Shown one piece after another: positions 1-8,101 of a stretch of DNA of 49,208 bases; position 1 is the first letter of the stretch; the number at the start of each line of letters is the position of its first letter. Position numbers and translations under genes: made by a program. The notes beneath the pieces are model-generated. The model did not search any database, was not told where the DNA came from, and was given only the letters and a program-made list of their open reading frames with translations. Origin of the DNA: Hyphobacterium sp. SN044 (GTDB lineage Bacteria > Pseudomonadota > Alphaproteobacteria > Caulobacterales > Maricaulaceae). The DNA is taken from positions 1 through 49,208 of the forward strand of contig NZ_JAKKUV010000013.1 of assembly GCF_021864465.1 (NCBI RefSeq). The letters run 5' to 3'.

Positions 1-75
1 CCGGGGTCGTGCGCGCATTCGCGTGAAGCCGGACCTGCATCACCCAGCCCTCCGTCTCAACGCAACATAGGCTAG

Positions 76-177
76 CCCAGCAACGATCGCTGGGGAATCA
101 AAACAATCGTCCGAAACGAAACACGAAAGCCGGGGTCCAGATTGAAGAGTGCTCTGGATTCCGGCTTTCGCCGGAAT
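76..177. repeat. Two palindromes in the gap downstream of ubiD
   Basis: No gene can be supported in bases 1-182. The stretch holds two hairpins. CCCAGC at 76-81 pairs with GCTGGG at 89-94. ATTCCGGC at 158-165 pairs perfectly with GCCGGAAT at 170-177 around a TTTC loop. The second resembles a dispersed intergenic palindrome common in alphaproteobacterial genomes (general knowledge). It lies six bases beyond the ubiD stop, so it could also end the leftward ubiD transcript, although no clear U-tract follows. Confidence 0.5.
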
Positions 178-182
178 GACGC

Positions 183-1682
183 TTACAGCCCCAGCCTCTC
201 CCACATCTCGGTGACGCGCTGCTTGGTCGCCGCGTCCATGTCGAGCTTGTCGCCCCATTCGCGGTTTGTCTCGCCGGGCAGCTTGTTGGTCGCGTCGAGG
301 CCGATCTTCGAGCCGAGGCCCGAGACGGGCGAGGCGAAGTCGAGATAGTCGATCGGCGTGTTCTCGATCACGGTGATGTCGCGGCCCGGGTCCATGCGGG
401 TCGAGACCGCCCACATCACGTCCTTCCAGTCGCGCGCGTCGATGTCATCGTCCACGACGATGACCCATTTCGTGTACATGAACTGCCTGAGATAGGACCA
501 CACACCCATCATCACGCGCTTGGCGTGGCCGGCATAGGCCTTCTTCATCGACACGACGGCGATGCGGTAGCTGCAGCCTTCCGGCGGCAGCCAGAAGTCG
601 ACGACTTCGGGGAATTGCTGGCGGAAGAGCGGGATGAAGACCTCGTTCAGCGCCTCGCCCAGCACGCTCGGCTCGTCGGGCGGGCGGCCGGTGAAGGTGG
701 AGAGGTAGATCGGATCGCGGCGCATCGTGATGGCGCTGATCTCGAACACCGGGAAGCGCTCGACCGAATTGTAATAGCCGGTGTGGTCGCCATAGGGGCC
801 TTCGGGGCCATCCTCGTCGAGGAGGACATGGCCTTCGAGCACGATCTCCGCCTCGGCGGGCACTTTCAGCGGCACGGTCTTGCAGTCGACCAACTCGGCC
901 TTCTTGCCGCGCAAGAGGCCCGCGAACTGGTATTCGCTGAGCGTGTCCGGAACGGGCGTGACGGCAGCCAGGATGGTGCCGGGATCGGCGCCCAGCACGA
1001 CGGCGGCGGGCAGGGGTTCGGGCTTGGCCTTCTTCCAGCGCTGATAGTGCTGAGCGCCGCCGCGATGCTTCAGCCAGCGCATCAGCGTGCGGGTCTTCGA
1101 CAGCTTCTGCATCCGGTAGATGCCGAGATTGAAGTCGTCCTCGCGATCGGCCGACGGCCCCTTGGTGACGACGAGCGGCCAGGTGATCAGCGGGGCGGGT
1201 TCGCCGGGCCAGCAGGTCTGGATCGGGATGCGGTCGAGGTCGATGTCGTCACCGGTCAGGACGATGTCCTGACAGGGCGCCTTGTTCACCGTCTTCGGGC
1301 GCATCGCCAGCACGTCCTTCGCGATGGGCAGCATGGCGATGGCGTCCTTCAGGCCGCGCGGCGGTTCGGGCTGGCGCAGGAAGGCGAGCAGCTCGCCAAC
1401 CTCGCGCAGTTCCTTCGCGTTCGTGCGCGGCTTGCCGCCCAGTGTGACGGCGCGGGCGACGCGCTCCACCGTGCCGAACAGGTTAACCAGCACGGGCATT
1501 TCGGCCGGGGTGCCGTCTTCCTTCACGGCGTTCTCGAAGATCACGGCTGGGCCGCCCTCTGCGAGAAGACGGCGCTGGATCTCGGTCATTTCGAGCGCGG
1601 TTGAGACCGGTTCGGTGACGCGTTTCAGAAGGCCGTCGGCCTCCAGTATGTCGATGAAGTCGCGCAGCGATTTGTAGGCCAT
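183..1682 (-). CDS. ubiD: UbiD family prFMN-dependent decarboxylase
   Basis: This 499-residue protein matches the UbiD family of prenylated-FMN decarboxylases. In ubiquinone synthesis UbiD removes the carboxyl group of 3-polyprenyl-4-hydroxybenzoate, using prFMN made by UbiX. The N-terminus ([15 protein letters not shown]) and the segment [12 protein letters not shown], about two thirds along, are typical of the family, as is the full length. The ATG at 1682 gives the expected N-terminus and follows a purine-rich GAGGCAGGG. A ubiA homologue lies 11 kb away on the same strand, which supports a quinone role. UbiD relatives also act on other aromatic acids, so the substrate is an inference. No ubiX is visible in the window. 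Confidence 0.93.
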   Translation of the reverse strand: MAYKSLRDFIDILEADGLLKRVTEPVSTALEMTEIQRRLLAEGGPAVIFENAVKEDGTPAEMPVLVNLFGTVERVARAVTLGGKPRTNAKELREVGELLAFLRQPEPPRGLKDAIAMLPIAKDVLAMRPKTVNKAPCQDIVLTGDDIDLDRIPIQTCWPGEPAPLITWPLVVTKGPSADREDDFNLGIYRMQKLSKTRTLMRWLKHRGGAQHYQRWKKAKPEPLPAAVVLGADPGTILAAVTPVPDTLSEYQFAGLLRGKKAELVDCKTVPLKVPAEAEIVLEGHVLLDEDGPEGPYGDHTGYYNSVERFPVFEISAITMRRDPIYLSTFTGRPPDEPSVLGEALNEVFIPLFRQQFPEVVDFWLPPEGCSYRIAVVSMKKAYAGHAKRVMMGVWSYLRQFMYTKWVIVVDDDIDARDWKDVMWAVSTRMDPGRDITVIENTPIDYLDFASPVSGLGSKIGLDATNKLPGETNREWGDKLDMDAATKQRVTEMWERLGL

Positions 1683-1807
1683 GCCCTGCCTCTTCGTGGT
1701 GCGCGGTTCAATCTGCCCCTTTGTCTGTCCAAGTCCAGAGCAGAGGGCTGCGACGGAACCGCGCCCGGTCTTGCCGGTTAACGATACGAGCCACCTATCC
1801 GCCTGCC

Positions 1808-2071
1808 ATGTCGACCTTCTACAAGCTGATCGGAATTCTCCTGATCCTCGGCGGACTTCCGCTGTTCTGGACGCCCATCCCGGTCGGGCTGATCATGATC
1901 GCGGTCGGCCTGTCGCTGATCATCGCGAACTCGAACACGGCGCGCGGTGTCGTCCGCCGCCAGCGGGAACGGCATCACGGGTTCAATGACTGGCTTTTGA
2001 AGGCGGAGAAGGTCATCCCCCACCCGTTCGCCCGGATATTGAGACGGACCGACGCCCCGCCGCGGGCCTAG
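1808..2071 (+). CDS. Small two-helix membrane protein (paralogue of the one at 44764)
   Basis: An 87-residue protein starting at the ATG at 1808, which gives a membrane segment directly ([16 protein letters not shown]). An ATG-free extension upstream has no hydrophobic start and looks non-coding. Two hydrophobic stretches are joined by a TPIPVGL turn, followed by SNTA and a basic soluble tail. The same TPIPxGL, S(N/K)TA and RH pattern occurs in the protein at 44764-45078, so the two look like paralogues. The layout resembles small PGPGW-like inner-membrane proteins, but the match is by architecture only and the function is unknown. Its stop codon shares a CTAG palindrome with the stop of the convergent serine hydrolase gene. 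Confidence 0.7.
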   Translation: MSTFYKLIGILLILGGLPLFWTPIPVGLIMIAVGLSLIIANSNTARGVVRRQRERHHGFNDWLLKAEKVIPHPFARILRRTDAPPRA

Positions 2072-3435
2072 TCTTCGCTGGCCTCCGGCGTGCGCATCGC
2101 GGCGACCACCAACACGGCGAGGTCACGCGCGCCCGTACCGCCCTGGTTCGACGCGCCCATGCGGATGACGACGAGTCCGCGTTCCGGAATGGCGTAGCCG
2201 TACTGTCCCTGGAAACCCTGCGCATGGAAGCTGCCCTCGGGCAGGTAATCGCCGTCGAGCCAGACGCCGGAGCCATAGTCTCCATTCGATCCGGGCGTGG
2301 GTGTGGTCACATAGTCATCCCACCAGTTCGGGATCAGGCGCTGACCGTCCGGGGCGAGACCGTCATCGACATAGAGCTGCATCATCCGCGCCCAGTCGTG
2401 CGGGGTGGCGTACAGGTAGGACGATCCCTGGAAGGTGCCACTCTCGTCCGGCTCGATGACGGCGGAATGCATGTTCAGCGGTGCGGAAAAAAGGTCGCGG
2501 ATTGCGCGCGCCTGCTCAGCGAGCCCGTCACCCATCCGCTGCTGCATGGCGTGGGTCGCCAGGATCGTGTTGCCGCTCATGTATTGCCAGTGGTCGCCCG
2601 GCGCGTGAAGGCGTTCGCGCGTTGCCGCGAAGCGCGCCATGTCGGACTCGGTCATCAGCATGTCGGAGTTCGGGTCGAAGCCATTGTTGATCTCGGCAAT
2701 GGAAAGGCCGCCGGTCATCCGCAGGAGTTGATCGATCGTCGTGGCCTCGGCCTCTTCGCCCCGGCCCAGAAGTTCCGGAACCTGTCCGGGTTCGAAGGCG
2801 TCGATCTGGCCGCGCTCGGTCAGAATGCCGGCCAGCGTCACCATTGCCGTCTTGGTCATCGACCAGCCGTGCAGGCGGTTCTCGCGGGTCAGGCCGTCGG
2901 CATAGCGCTCGGCGACAAGGTGTCCGTCATGCAGGACGACGACAGCCAGCGTGTTGCGGGTGCCGCGCGGATCATCGAAGGCGGCATCGACCGCAGCTTG
3001 AAGCGCGTCGGTGTCGAAATTCGCATCGCGGTGCGCGGCGTCGAGATCGAAATAGACGGGGGCTTCGGTCTCGATCGTGAGGTCGGGATCGAAATCGCCG
3101 GTCCCGTGCACAAGGGTGCAGCCCAGCCCGTCGCGCCAGACGGCGCGCTGACGCCAGAACAGGCCCAGCACGCCGGCCGTGACCTCGCGATTGTCGCGAT
3201 CGATGTCGTAGTGGATCAGGCTGGCCGCGTCGCCAAGAAGCGGGGTGATGTAGAGGGCATTGGCCCGCTCTTCGTCCAGGCCGGACAAGAAGACGAGGGA
3301 ACAGTTCTGCTTCGCCACCAGACCGGTTCCGGCCCAGAGATAGGTCCGTCCCACCGGTGAGACATTCAGAGCGACCAGCGCAATGACGATCACCGCGGCG
3401 AGCCCGCCGCCGATCCACGCGAATATCCGGCCCAT
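2068..3435 (-). CDS. Membrane-anchored class C beta-lactamase-like serine hydrolase
   Basis: A 455-residue serine hydrolase of the beta-lactamase class C/penicillin-binding protein family (esterases, peptidases, 6-aminohexanoate-dimer hydrolase relatives). A hydrophobic N-terminal segment (about residues 5-25) acts as a signal anchor and puts the catalytic domain in the periplasm. The SxxK nucleophile motif is SMTK at 192-195, the Tyr motif is YMSGN at 285-289, and HAQG at 404-407 takes the place of the KTG/HxG element. About 140 residues precede the catalytic core. The substrate cannot be read from the sequence, and a true beta-lactamase is unlikely given the YMSGN and HAQG variants. The gene stands alone, convergent with the small gene at 1808. 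Confidence 0.85.
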   Translation of the reverse strand: MGRIFAWIGGGLAAVIVIALVALNVSPVGRTYLWAGTGLVAKQNCSLVFLSGLDEERANALYITPLLGDAASLIHYDIDRDNREVTAGVLGLFWRQRAVWRDGLGCTLVHGTGDFDPDLTIETEAPVYFDLDAAHRDANFDTDALQAAVDAAFDDPRGTRNTLAVVVLHDGHLVAERYADGLTRENRLHGWSMTKTAMVTLAGILTERGQIDAFEPGQVPELLGRGEEAEATTIDQLLRMTGGLSIAEINNGFDPNSDMLMTESDMARFAATRERLHAPGDHWQYMSGNTILATHAMQQRMGDGLAEQARAIRDLFSAPLNMHSAVIEPDESGTFQGSSYLYATPHDWARMMQLYVDDGLAPDGQRLIPNWWDDYVTTPTPGSNGDYGSGVWLDGDYLPEGSFHAQGFQGQYGYAIPERGLVVIRMGASNQGGTGARDLAVLVVAAMRTPEASED

Positions 3436-3491
3436 CGAATTCCCCTGCCGCCCGTCTGACGTTGGTCAGTGTGCGGTCGCACGGGGCGGGG

Positions 3492-4364
3492 TCAAGCCTT
3501 CGCGGCCTTTTCGGCCGCTTCCCTGATCTTGCCGAGGAAGTAGCTCCAGCCGAAGGGATAGTCGCTGACGTCCACGGCGCGCACGAAGCCGTCATGGATG
3601 AGGGTCACGCGGGTGCCCTCGCCCTCGTCTTCGAGGAGCCAGGTCACGCGCTGGTCGGGGACAGACTTGTCGCCGCGCCAGTCCGGCCAGCTGGTGACGA
3701 ATTTCCGGTCCTGTTCGAAGTCCAGGATCTTCATCGGCGGCGGCACGACCATCTGGCCGTCATTCTCATAGGCCCAGCCGAAATCGAGCGTGCCGGCATC
3801 AAGGTCGACCTTGGCGTCCTTGGCGATCCATTGATTGAGCAGTTCGGGATCGTTGAAGGCACGGAAGACGACGCTTCGCGGCGCATCGACATAGATCGAG
3901 CTTTTGACCACGGCCTCGGTTTCCGTGAAGTCGGGGAGGGTGACCGGCGCACCCATCAGGTGGCACATCAGCGCGCCCAGATGGATGCGCCACATGTCAT
4001 CCACCAGCTCTTTCGCACGGCCGATGGAAGGGGCGCGTTCGAAGCTGTGTGTAATGTTGAGCTTGGCCTTTTCGCCATCGGGCTCGACCTCGAGCCGGGC
4101 GAGACCTTTGCATCCCTCGACGGGCCAATCGAAAGTGATCATCTTGCCTGGTTCGAACTCGCGGATCACGCCGCTGGCATCCGCCGGGCCGGGCGTGCCG
4201 TAGGTGTGGCGGCCCCAGAAGCGGAACTTGCCCAGCTTTCGCGGTTCGATGTCGACGTGTTCGGCCAACCAGACCCTGAGGTCTTCCGGATCGGTGAGGG
4301 CGTCGAACAGGCGGGACGGTGTGGCCTCAAGCGTCACCGAATGGGTGTGGGTCAGACCGGTCAT
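3492..4364 (-). CDS. Tandem SRPBCC (AHSA1-like) protein
   Basis: A 290-residue protein built from two consecutive SRPBCC/AHSA1-type ligand-binding folds. The first runs from HSVTLEATPSRLFDALTDP to about residue 140 and the second from SSIYVDAPRSVVFRAFNDP to the end. Each begins with the family's strand and 'A(P/T)...VF/LF.A..DPE' helix and contains a W(I/L)A motif (VWLAEH, QWIAKD). The gene overlaps the upstream arsR by 4 bases (ATGA), the usual ArsR-SRPBCC pairing, so the two are co-transcribed and translationally coupled. Most ArsR partners have a single SRPBCC domain. The ligand is unknown. Confidence 0.88.
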   Translation of the reverse strand: MTGLTHTHSVTLEATPSRLFDALTDPEDLRVWLAEHVDIEPRKLGKFRFWGRHTYGTPGPADASGVIREFEPGKMITFDWPVEGCKGLARLEVEPDGEKAKLNITHSFERAPSIGRAKELVDDMWRIHLGALMCHLMGAPVTLPDFTETEAVVKSSIYVDAPRSVVFRAFNDPELLNQWIAKDAKVDLDAGTLDFGWAYENDGQMVVPPPMKILDFEQDRKFVTSWPDWRGDKSVPDQRVTWLLEDEGEGTRVTLIHDGFVRAVDVSDYPFGWSYFLGKIREAAEKAAKA

Positions 4365-4723
4365 GGCGTGTCTCCCTCGCCGGATGATTTCGATTTCCGG
4401 TGTTCGGCCTCGACGGCCTGCTTGAGGCCGGTCAGCCGGGCGGCCCAGTAGAGGCGATAGGGCTGAAGCCAGCGATCGACCTGCTTCAGGCCAGAAGGGT
4501 CAAGCGAATAGAGGCGGGCACGAGCCTCACGGCGTTCCCTGACCAGCCCGGCTTCGCGCAGCACACGGACATGCTTGGCGATGGCCGGCCGGCTGACCGG
4601 GAAGCGGGCGGCAATGTCTCCCGCCCGCATCTCGCCGCCGCGCAACAGGTCGAGAATGTCCCGCCGCGTCGGATCGGCGATGGCGGAGAAGCTGTCCCGT
4701 TGCTCGCTATTTTGTGTAACCAT
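4361..4723 (-). CDS. ArsR family transcriptional regulator
   Basis: A 120-residue ArsR-type winged-helix repressor. The N-terminal FSAIADPTRRDILDLL segment and the recognition region AARFPVSRPAIAKHVRVL are diagnostic. The N-terminal metal-binding CxC of metal-sensing members is absent, so this belongs to the metal-independent branch that regulates a neighbouring SRPBCC gene. Only the ATG at 4723 lies before the conserved FSAIADPTRR. It has no ribosome-binding site and sits inside a palindromic operator, so the mRNA is probably leaderless. It overlaps the SRPBCC gene by 4 bases and is probably autoregulated. Confidence 0.9.
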   Translation of the reverse strand: MVTQNSEQRDSFSAIADPTRRDILDLLRGGEMRAGDIAARFPVSRPAIAKHVRVLREAGLVRERREARARLYSLDPSGLKQVDRWLQPYRLYWAARLTGLKQAVEAEHRKSKSSGEGDTP

Positions 4724-4759
4724 ACGGTTACGTATAGCGGTTCGGAATATCGCTGGCTA
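4716..4759 (-). promoter_or_regulatory. arsR promoter with operator overlapping the start codon
   Basis: GTAACC at 4716-4721 and GGTTAC at 4726-4731 form a perfect inverted repeat with a 4-base spacer. It covers the arsR ATG (4721-4723). On the leftward strand TATACG (4731-4736) is a plausible -10 and TAGCCA (4754-4759) a weak -35, 17 bases apart. Transcription would then begin at or next to the ATG. Bound ArsR would block the transcription start. The dyad is seen directly; promoter and operator roles are inferred. Confidence 0.65.
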
Positions 4760-4776
4760 GCCCATGGATCGAAAAA

Positions 4777-5076
4777 TCAGGCGATGAGGTCGGCTTCGTC
4801 GGGGTGTTTGCGGAACCACGCTGCCACATAGGGGCAGAGCGGGACGATCTTCACACCTGCCGCACGGGCTTCTCGTACGAGCGCCCGTGCCAGTTGGCTG
4901 GCGATGCCGCGCCCGGAATAGGCGTCCGGCACGCCTGTGTGGTCGGCGATCCATTTGCCCGTACCGGCGCGGGAATAGGTCAGTTCGGCTTCGGCCCCGC
5001 CGTCGAGGTCGATGACGAAACGCCCGCGCGTTTCCTGCTGCTCGTGGCGAACCTGATGTTGCTCGGCTTCTGACAT
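4777..5076 (-). CDS. Small GNAT-type N-acetyltransferase
   Basis: A 99-residue protein of the short GNAT (YjdJ/GTLF3B-like) type. It has the acetyl-CoA pyrophosphate-binding motif YSGRGIASQL at 53-62 and the C-terminal PLCPYVAAWFRKHPD that typifies these small acetyltransferases. The frame stays open upstream to 5421, but that extension would cover the start of the divergent BLUF gene and has no family similarity, so the ATG at 5076 is preferred. The acceptor is unknown. It ends 53 bases before arsR starts on the same strand, and arsR has its own promoter. Confidence 0.8.
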   Translation of the reverse strand: MSEAEQHQVRHEQQETRGRFVIDLDGGAEAELTYSRAGTGKWIADHTGVPDAYSGRGIASQLARALVREARAAGVKIVPLCPYVAAWFRKHPDEADLIA

Positions 5077-5193
5077 CGATCTGCAAATTCCTATCCGAAG
5101 TTGTGGTTGAGCGGCATCGCTCATGGCTAGGTTCAAGGTTACAATCGAACTCGGTTTCCACCCAAGCAAAACCGCCGTGAGCGTTTCCGTTCC

Positions 5194-5634
5194 ATGTTGC
5201 TTTGCCGTCTCATCTATTTCAGTCGCGCTGCCATACCGGCAGGACCGGGTGCCTTGAGCGGCGATCTCGGCCGCATTCTCAATGCCAGCCTGAAAAACAA
5301 CACCCGCGACAGGATCACGGGGGCGTTGATTTATGACCGTGGCCGCTTCGTGCAGGTGCTGGAAGGTGGCCGATCGGTCCTGAACCAAACCTATCAGCGC
5401 ATCCGTTACGACATGCGCCACGAGAAGGTGACGCTGACAGACTTTGCCGAAATTCCGGCCCGCGAATTCGGAGCCTGGTCAATGGCCTTTGCTGATGCCG
5501 CCAATGCCGGCGACGTCGGACCTGCGCTGATCGACCTCGAAGTTGCTCCGGCGGAGGTGCTGCTTGAAAAGATCCGGCGGGTCACCGCGAAGGGCGTCAT
5601 CGCCGAAACTCAGGAAATCATCGACCGGGTGTAA
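5194..5634 (+). CDS. BLUF-domain blue-light photoreceptor
   Basis: A 146-residue protein that is essentially one BLUF domain. BLUF binds FAD and senses blue light through a Tyr-Gln-flavin hydrogen-bond network. The expected residues are present: Tyr8 in RLIYFSRAA, Asn36 in ASLKNNTRDRITG, Gln54 in GRFVQVLEG, Trp95 and Met97 in GAWSMAF. The Tyr-Gln spacing (46) is a few residues longer than in AppA (42), owing to a Gly/Pro-rich stretch at about 14-22. There is no attached EAL, GGDEF or cyclase domain, so it must signal through a partner protein. It is divergent from the GNAT gene, and its 3' end overlaps the opposite sulfotransferase-like gene by 17 bases. Confidence 0.92.
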   Translation: MLLCRLIYFSRAAIPAGPGALSGDLGRILNASLKNNTRDRITGALIYDRGRFVQVLEGGRSVLNQTYQRIRYDMRHEKVTLTDFAEIPAREFGAWSMAFADAANAGDVGPALIDLEVAPAEVLLEKIRRVTAKGVIAETQEIIDRV

Positions 5635-6352
5635 GTTTGAGCTTCCTCAGCGCTTCGTAGTGCGGGCGGCATTCGGCGACGACCGGGTCGAGACTGTCCG
5701 GGAAATCGTGCGGGCTGTCGCGCGGAGGTTCGAAGCCGATGGAGGTCTCGACACGGCCATACCACCAAGGCGCCCACGGCCCGTCGCTGTCGCGTTTGCC
5801 GGCCGGCCAGGACAGCATGTGTTCGTCGAACGGCACGTCGACCGCAGCGCAGATCTTTCGCAGCATGCCCTCGGGTTCGCGCAGCACGTCGATGCCCTCG
5901 ACCACCGGCCAAGCATAGCCGCTGAAACTGCAGGCGACTTCATAGAGTTCGCGCTGGACGGCCATGCCGAGATCGTCGGCGGTGACGCCTCCGGCAGCAG
6001 CGTTGAAACTGGCGGCGACCTCGGCCGGGTCCCGGATCAGGAAGATGTGGCGGCACACGGCCATCCAGTCGCGGCGGAAGCCCGGAAGCATGTGCTGGGC
6101 CATGTGCTTCTGGAAGAAGATCGGACTGCCGCCCGGCGCGTCGCCGGCGCATTCCGACGCGATGGTAAGCGCGTCGAGCGGCACCGATTGCAGGATGTGA
6201 TCCCGGCCGGGATGGTCGAGGCCGGTCTGTAGCAGATAGGGACCGTAGAAGGGTTCGTCCCACACCTCGCAATCGGGCCGGTTCTCCCACGACCGCATGG
6301 TGGCAGTGGAGATGTTGCGCGGTCCCGACCACAGGCAGATGCGGATCGTCAT
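5618..6352 (-). CDS. Sulfotransferase-like P-loop protein
   Basis: A 244-residue protein that starts with the 5'-phosphosulfate-binding P-loop-like element LWSGPRNISTATMRSW (residues 6-21). It has HIFLIRDPAEVAASF, the 3'-phosphate-binding segment of PAPS sulfotransferases, in the middle. The family is often found beside or fused to branched-chain aminotransferase-like proteins (general knowledge), which fits here: the ATG at 6352 overlaps the aminotransferase stop by 4 bases. The chosen start places the P-loop near the N-terminus; the open frame running further upstream is the aminotransferase region read in another frame. The acceptor substrate is unknown. Confidence 0.8.
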   Translation of the reverse strand: MTIRICLWSGPRNISTATMRSWENRPDCEVWDEPFYGPYLLQTGLDHPGRDHILQSVPLDALTIASECAGDAPGGSPIFFQKHMAQHMLPGFRRDWMAVCRHIFLIRDPAEVAASFNAAAGGVTADDLGMAVQRELYEVACSFSGYAWPVVEGIDVLREPEGMLRKICAAVDVPFDEHMLSWPAGKRDSDGPWAPWWYGRVETSIGFEPPRDSPHDFPDSLDPVVAECRPHYEALRKLKLTPGR

Positions 6353-7266
6353 CCCCGCGCCTCCCGTTCGATGCGCTCGCGGTAGAGGGTTTGAAGCCGT
6401 TCCACGACCGGGCCGCGCTCCGCGCTGATGGTGCGGCCATCGATTTCGGTCACGGGCACAACGCCGGCGAACGTGCCGGTGGTGAAGGCCTCGTCCGCGC
6501 CATAGACATCGGTCAGCGAGAAATTCTTCTGGAAGACCGGTATTGCGGCCGCCTCGCACAGTTCGATCACCACGCCGCGCGTGATCCCGCCGAGGCAGAA
6601 ATCGCCGGTCGAGGTCCAGACCTCGCCCTTTCGCACAATGAAGAAATGGGTCGAGTTGCAGGTTGCCACGAAGCCGTGCGGGTCGAGCATCAGGGCTTCG
6701 TCCGCGCCAGCTTTCGTCGCCTGGATGCAGGCCATGATGCAGTTGAGTTTCGAATGCGAGTTGAGCTTCTGGTCCTGCACGTCGGGATATCCGCGCCGGA
6801 CGTGAACGGTGAAGAGTTTCAGACCGCGTTTGGCGACTTCCGGATCGGGGGTCTTCCATTCCGGCAGGATGACGATCGTCGCCGGCCCGATGGTGACGCG
6901 CGGATCCTGATACGGCGTCGCCTTGACCCCGCGCGTGACCATCAGGCGGATATGCACACCCTCGCCCGTCAGCATGGCGTTAGCGGCAAGCGTGTCGCGG
7001 ATGGCAGCGGTGAGTTCGTCCCGATTGAGCCCGATATCGAAGTCGAGCGTCTTCGCGCCCTCGTAAAGCCGGTCGAGATGCCGGTCGAGGAAAGCGATAT
7101 GGCCGTGATGGACGCGCAGGCCTTCCCACACGCCGTCGCCCAGCACGAAGCCGGAATCGAGCACTGATACGGTCGCTTCGGCGCGCGGTTTCAGCGTGCC
7201 GTTGATCCAGACCTTCACCGCCTCGTTGCGCGGATCGGGCAGGTAAGTATGCGCGCCGGTGCCCAT
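6349..7266 (-). CDS. Class IV PLP aminotransferase (branched-chain/D-amino-acid type)
   Basis: A 305-residue fold-type IV PLP enzyme, the family of IlvE, D-alanine aminotransferase and aminodeoxychorismate lyase. The N-terminal VSVLDSGFVLGDGVWEGLR is the family signature. The catalytic lysine is expected within QKLNSHSKLN (166-175), and the C-terminal LGGITRGVVIELC and FTTGTFAGVVPV form the PLP phosphate-binding elements. It sits in the middle of a three-gene overlap: 1 base with the hydratase upstream and 4 bases with the sulfotransferase-like gene downstream. True IlvE function is uncertain because the QKLNSHSKLN region departs from canonical IlvE. A specialised amino or keto acid is possible. 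Confidence 0.85.
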   Translation of the reverse strand: MGTGAHTYLPDPRNEAVKVWINGTLKPRAEATVSVLDSGFVLGDGVWEGLRVHHGHIAFLDRHLDRLYEGAKTLDFDIGLNRDELTAAIRDTLAANAMLTGEGVHIRLMVTRGVKATPYQDPRVTIGPATIVILPEWKTPDPEVAKRGLKLFTVHVRRGYPDVQDQKLNSHSKLNCIMACIQATKAGADEALMLDPHGFVATCNSTHFFIVRKGEVWTSTGDFCLGGITRGVVIELCEAAAIPVFQKNFSLTDVYGADEAFTTGTFAGVVPVTEIDGRTISAERGPVVERLQTLYRERIEREARG

Positions 7267-8048
7267 CAGCCGAACTTCGAAAAATCAGGCTTGCGCCGCT
7301 CCATGAAGGCGGTGGCCGCTTCGGCGAATTCCGGCGATTGCAGCATTTCAGCGAAAAGCTGGCCTTCCTTCAGCATGCGCGCATCGACCGATTCCGGTTC
7401 GGCGTTGATCAGCGCCTTGGCCTGGCGCACCGCACCCGGCGATTTCGCCGCGAGGGCAAGGGCGCGATGGTGAACCTCGTCGGCCAACGTGCCGGAGGGG
7501 AAGATGCCGGCAATCATGCCGGCCTGCAGCGCACGTTCGCTGTCCCATACCGAGCCAAGGAGGAGCAGGTCGGACGCCGGGGACCGGCCAAGCCGAGCCG
7601 GGAAGAGGAGGCTGGACGCGTATTCCGGCGCGAGGGCGAGATCGACGAAGGGTGTCTTGAACTGCGCGCGCTCGGACGCGTAGGCGAGGTCGCAATGCAT
7701 CAGCAGCGTGGTGCCGATGCCGACGGCGACGCCGTCAACCTCGGCGATGACCGGCTTCTCGGCATTGAGGAGCGCACGCATGAAGCGTTCGACCGGCGGG
7801 GTCTCGGCGGCGCCGATATGCGGCGGGGCCTCCATGAAATCCATCAAATCGTTGCCGGCGGTGAAGACACCCGGCTGACCGCCAAGGACGAAGACCTTCA
7901 CCGACTTTTCCCGGTCGCCGGTCTCGATCGCTTCGGCGGCGGCGGAATACATGGCGCGGGTCAGCGCATTCTTCTTGTCGGGGCGATTCCAGCGGATGGT
8001 CCGCACGCCGCTATGATCCTCGACCGTCACCAGTTCCGTCATCGTCAT
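7266..8048 (-). CDS. Enoyl-CoA hydratase/isomerase family protein
   Basis: A 260-residue crotonase-fold protein. The oxyanion-hole segments FTAGNDLMDF (about 62-71) and VDGVAVGIGTTLLMHCDLAYAS (about 104-125) are present. FVDLALAPEYASS supplies an acidic residue near the position of one catalytic glutamate. Crotonases hydrate, isomerise or hydrolyse acyl-CoA thioesters, and the exact reaction is not determined here. It ends in a 1-base stop/start overlap with the aminotransferase and starts 53 bases after the marR gene. This suggests that amino-acid-derived acyl-CoAs may be the shared substrate class, which is an inference from context only. Confidence 0.88.
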   Translation of the reverse strand: MTMTELVTVEDHSGVRTIRWNRPDKKNALTRAMYSAAAEAIETGDREKSVKVFVLGGQPGVFTAGNDLMDFMEAPPHIGAAETPPVERFMRALLNAEKPVIAEVDGVAVGIGTTLLMHCDLAYASERAQFKTPFVDLALAPEYASSLLFPARLGRSPASDLLLLGSVWDSERALQAGMIAGIFPSGTLADEVHHRALALAAKSPGAVRQAKALINAEPESVDARMLKEGQLFAEMLQSPEFAEAATAFMERRKPDFSKFG

Positions 8049-8101
8049 CCCTCGCTTGGTTCGGCGGAAAGACTAACGGCAGTTCCGCGGCACGAAAACG
8101 C

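Noticed and set aside
1-182. Possible gene end at the left edge
   Set aside because: A short open stretch ends at a stop near 27, but it is too short to identify and nothing else supports it.
525-1604. 359-residue rightward open frame opposite ubiD
   Set aside because: No motifs, His/Arg/Gln-rich antisense composition; ubiD on the other strand is certain.
4777-5421. 214-residue version of the small GNAT
   Set aside because: The extra N-terminal part overlaps the divergent BLUF gene and its promoter and has no family similarity; the ATG at 5076 gives the normal length.
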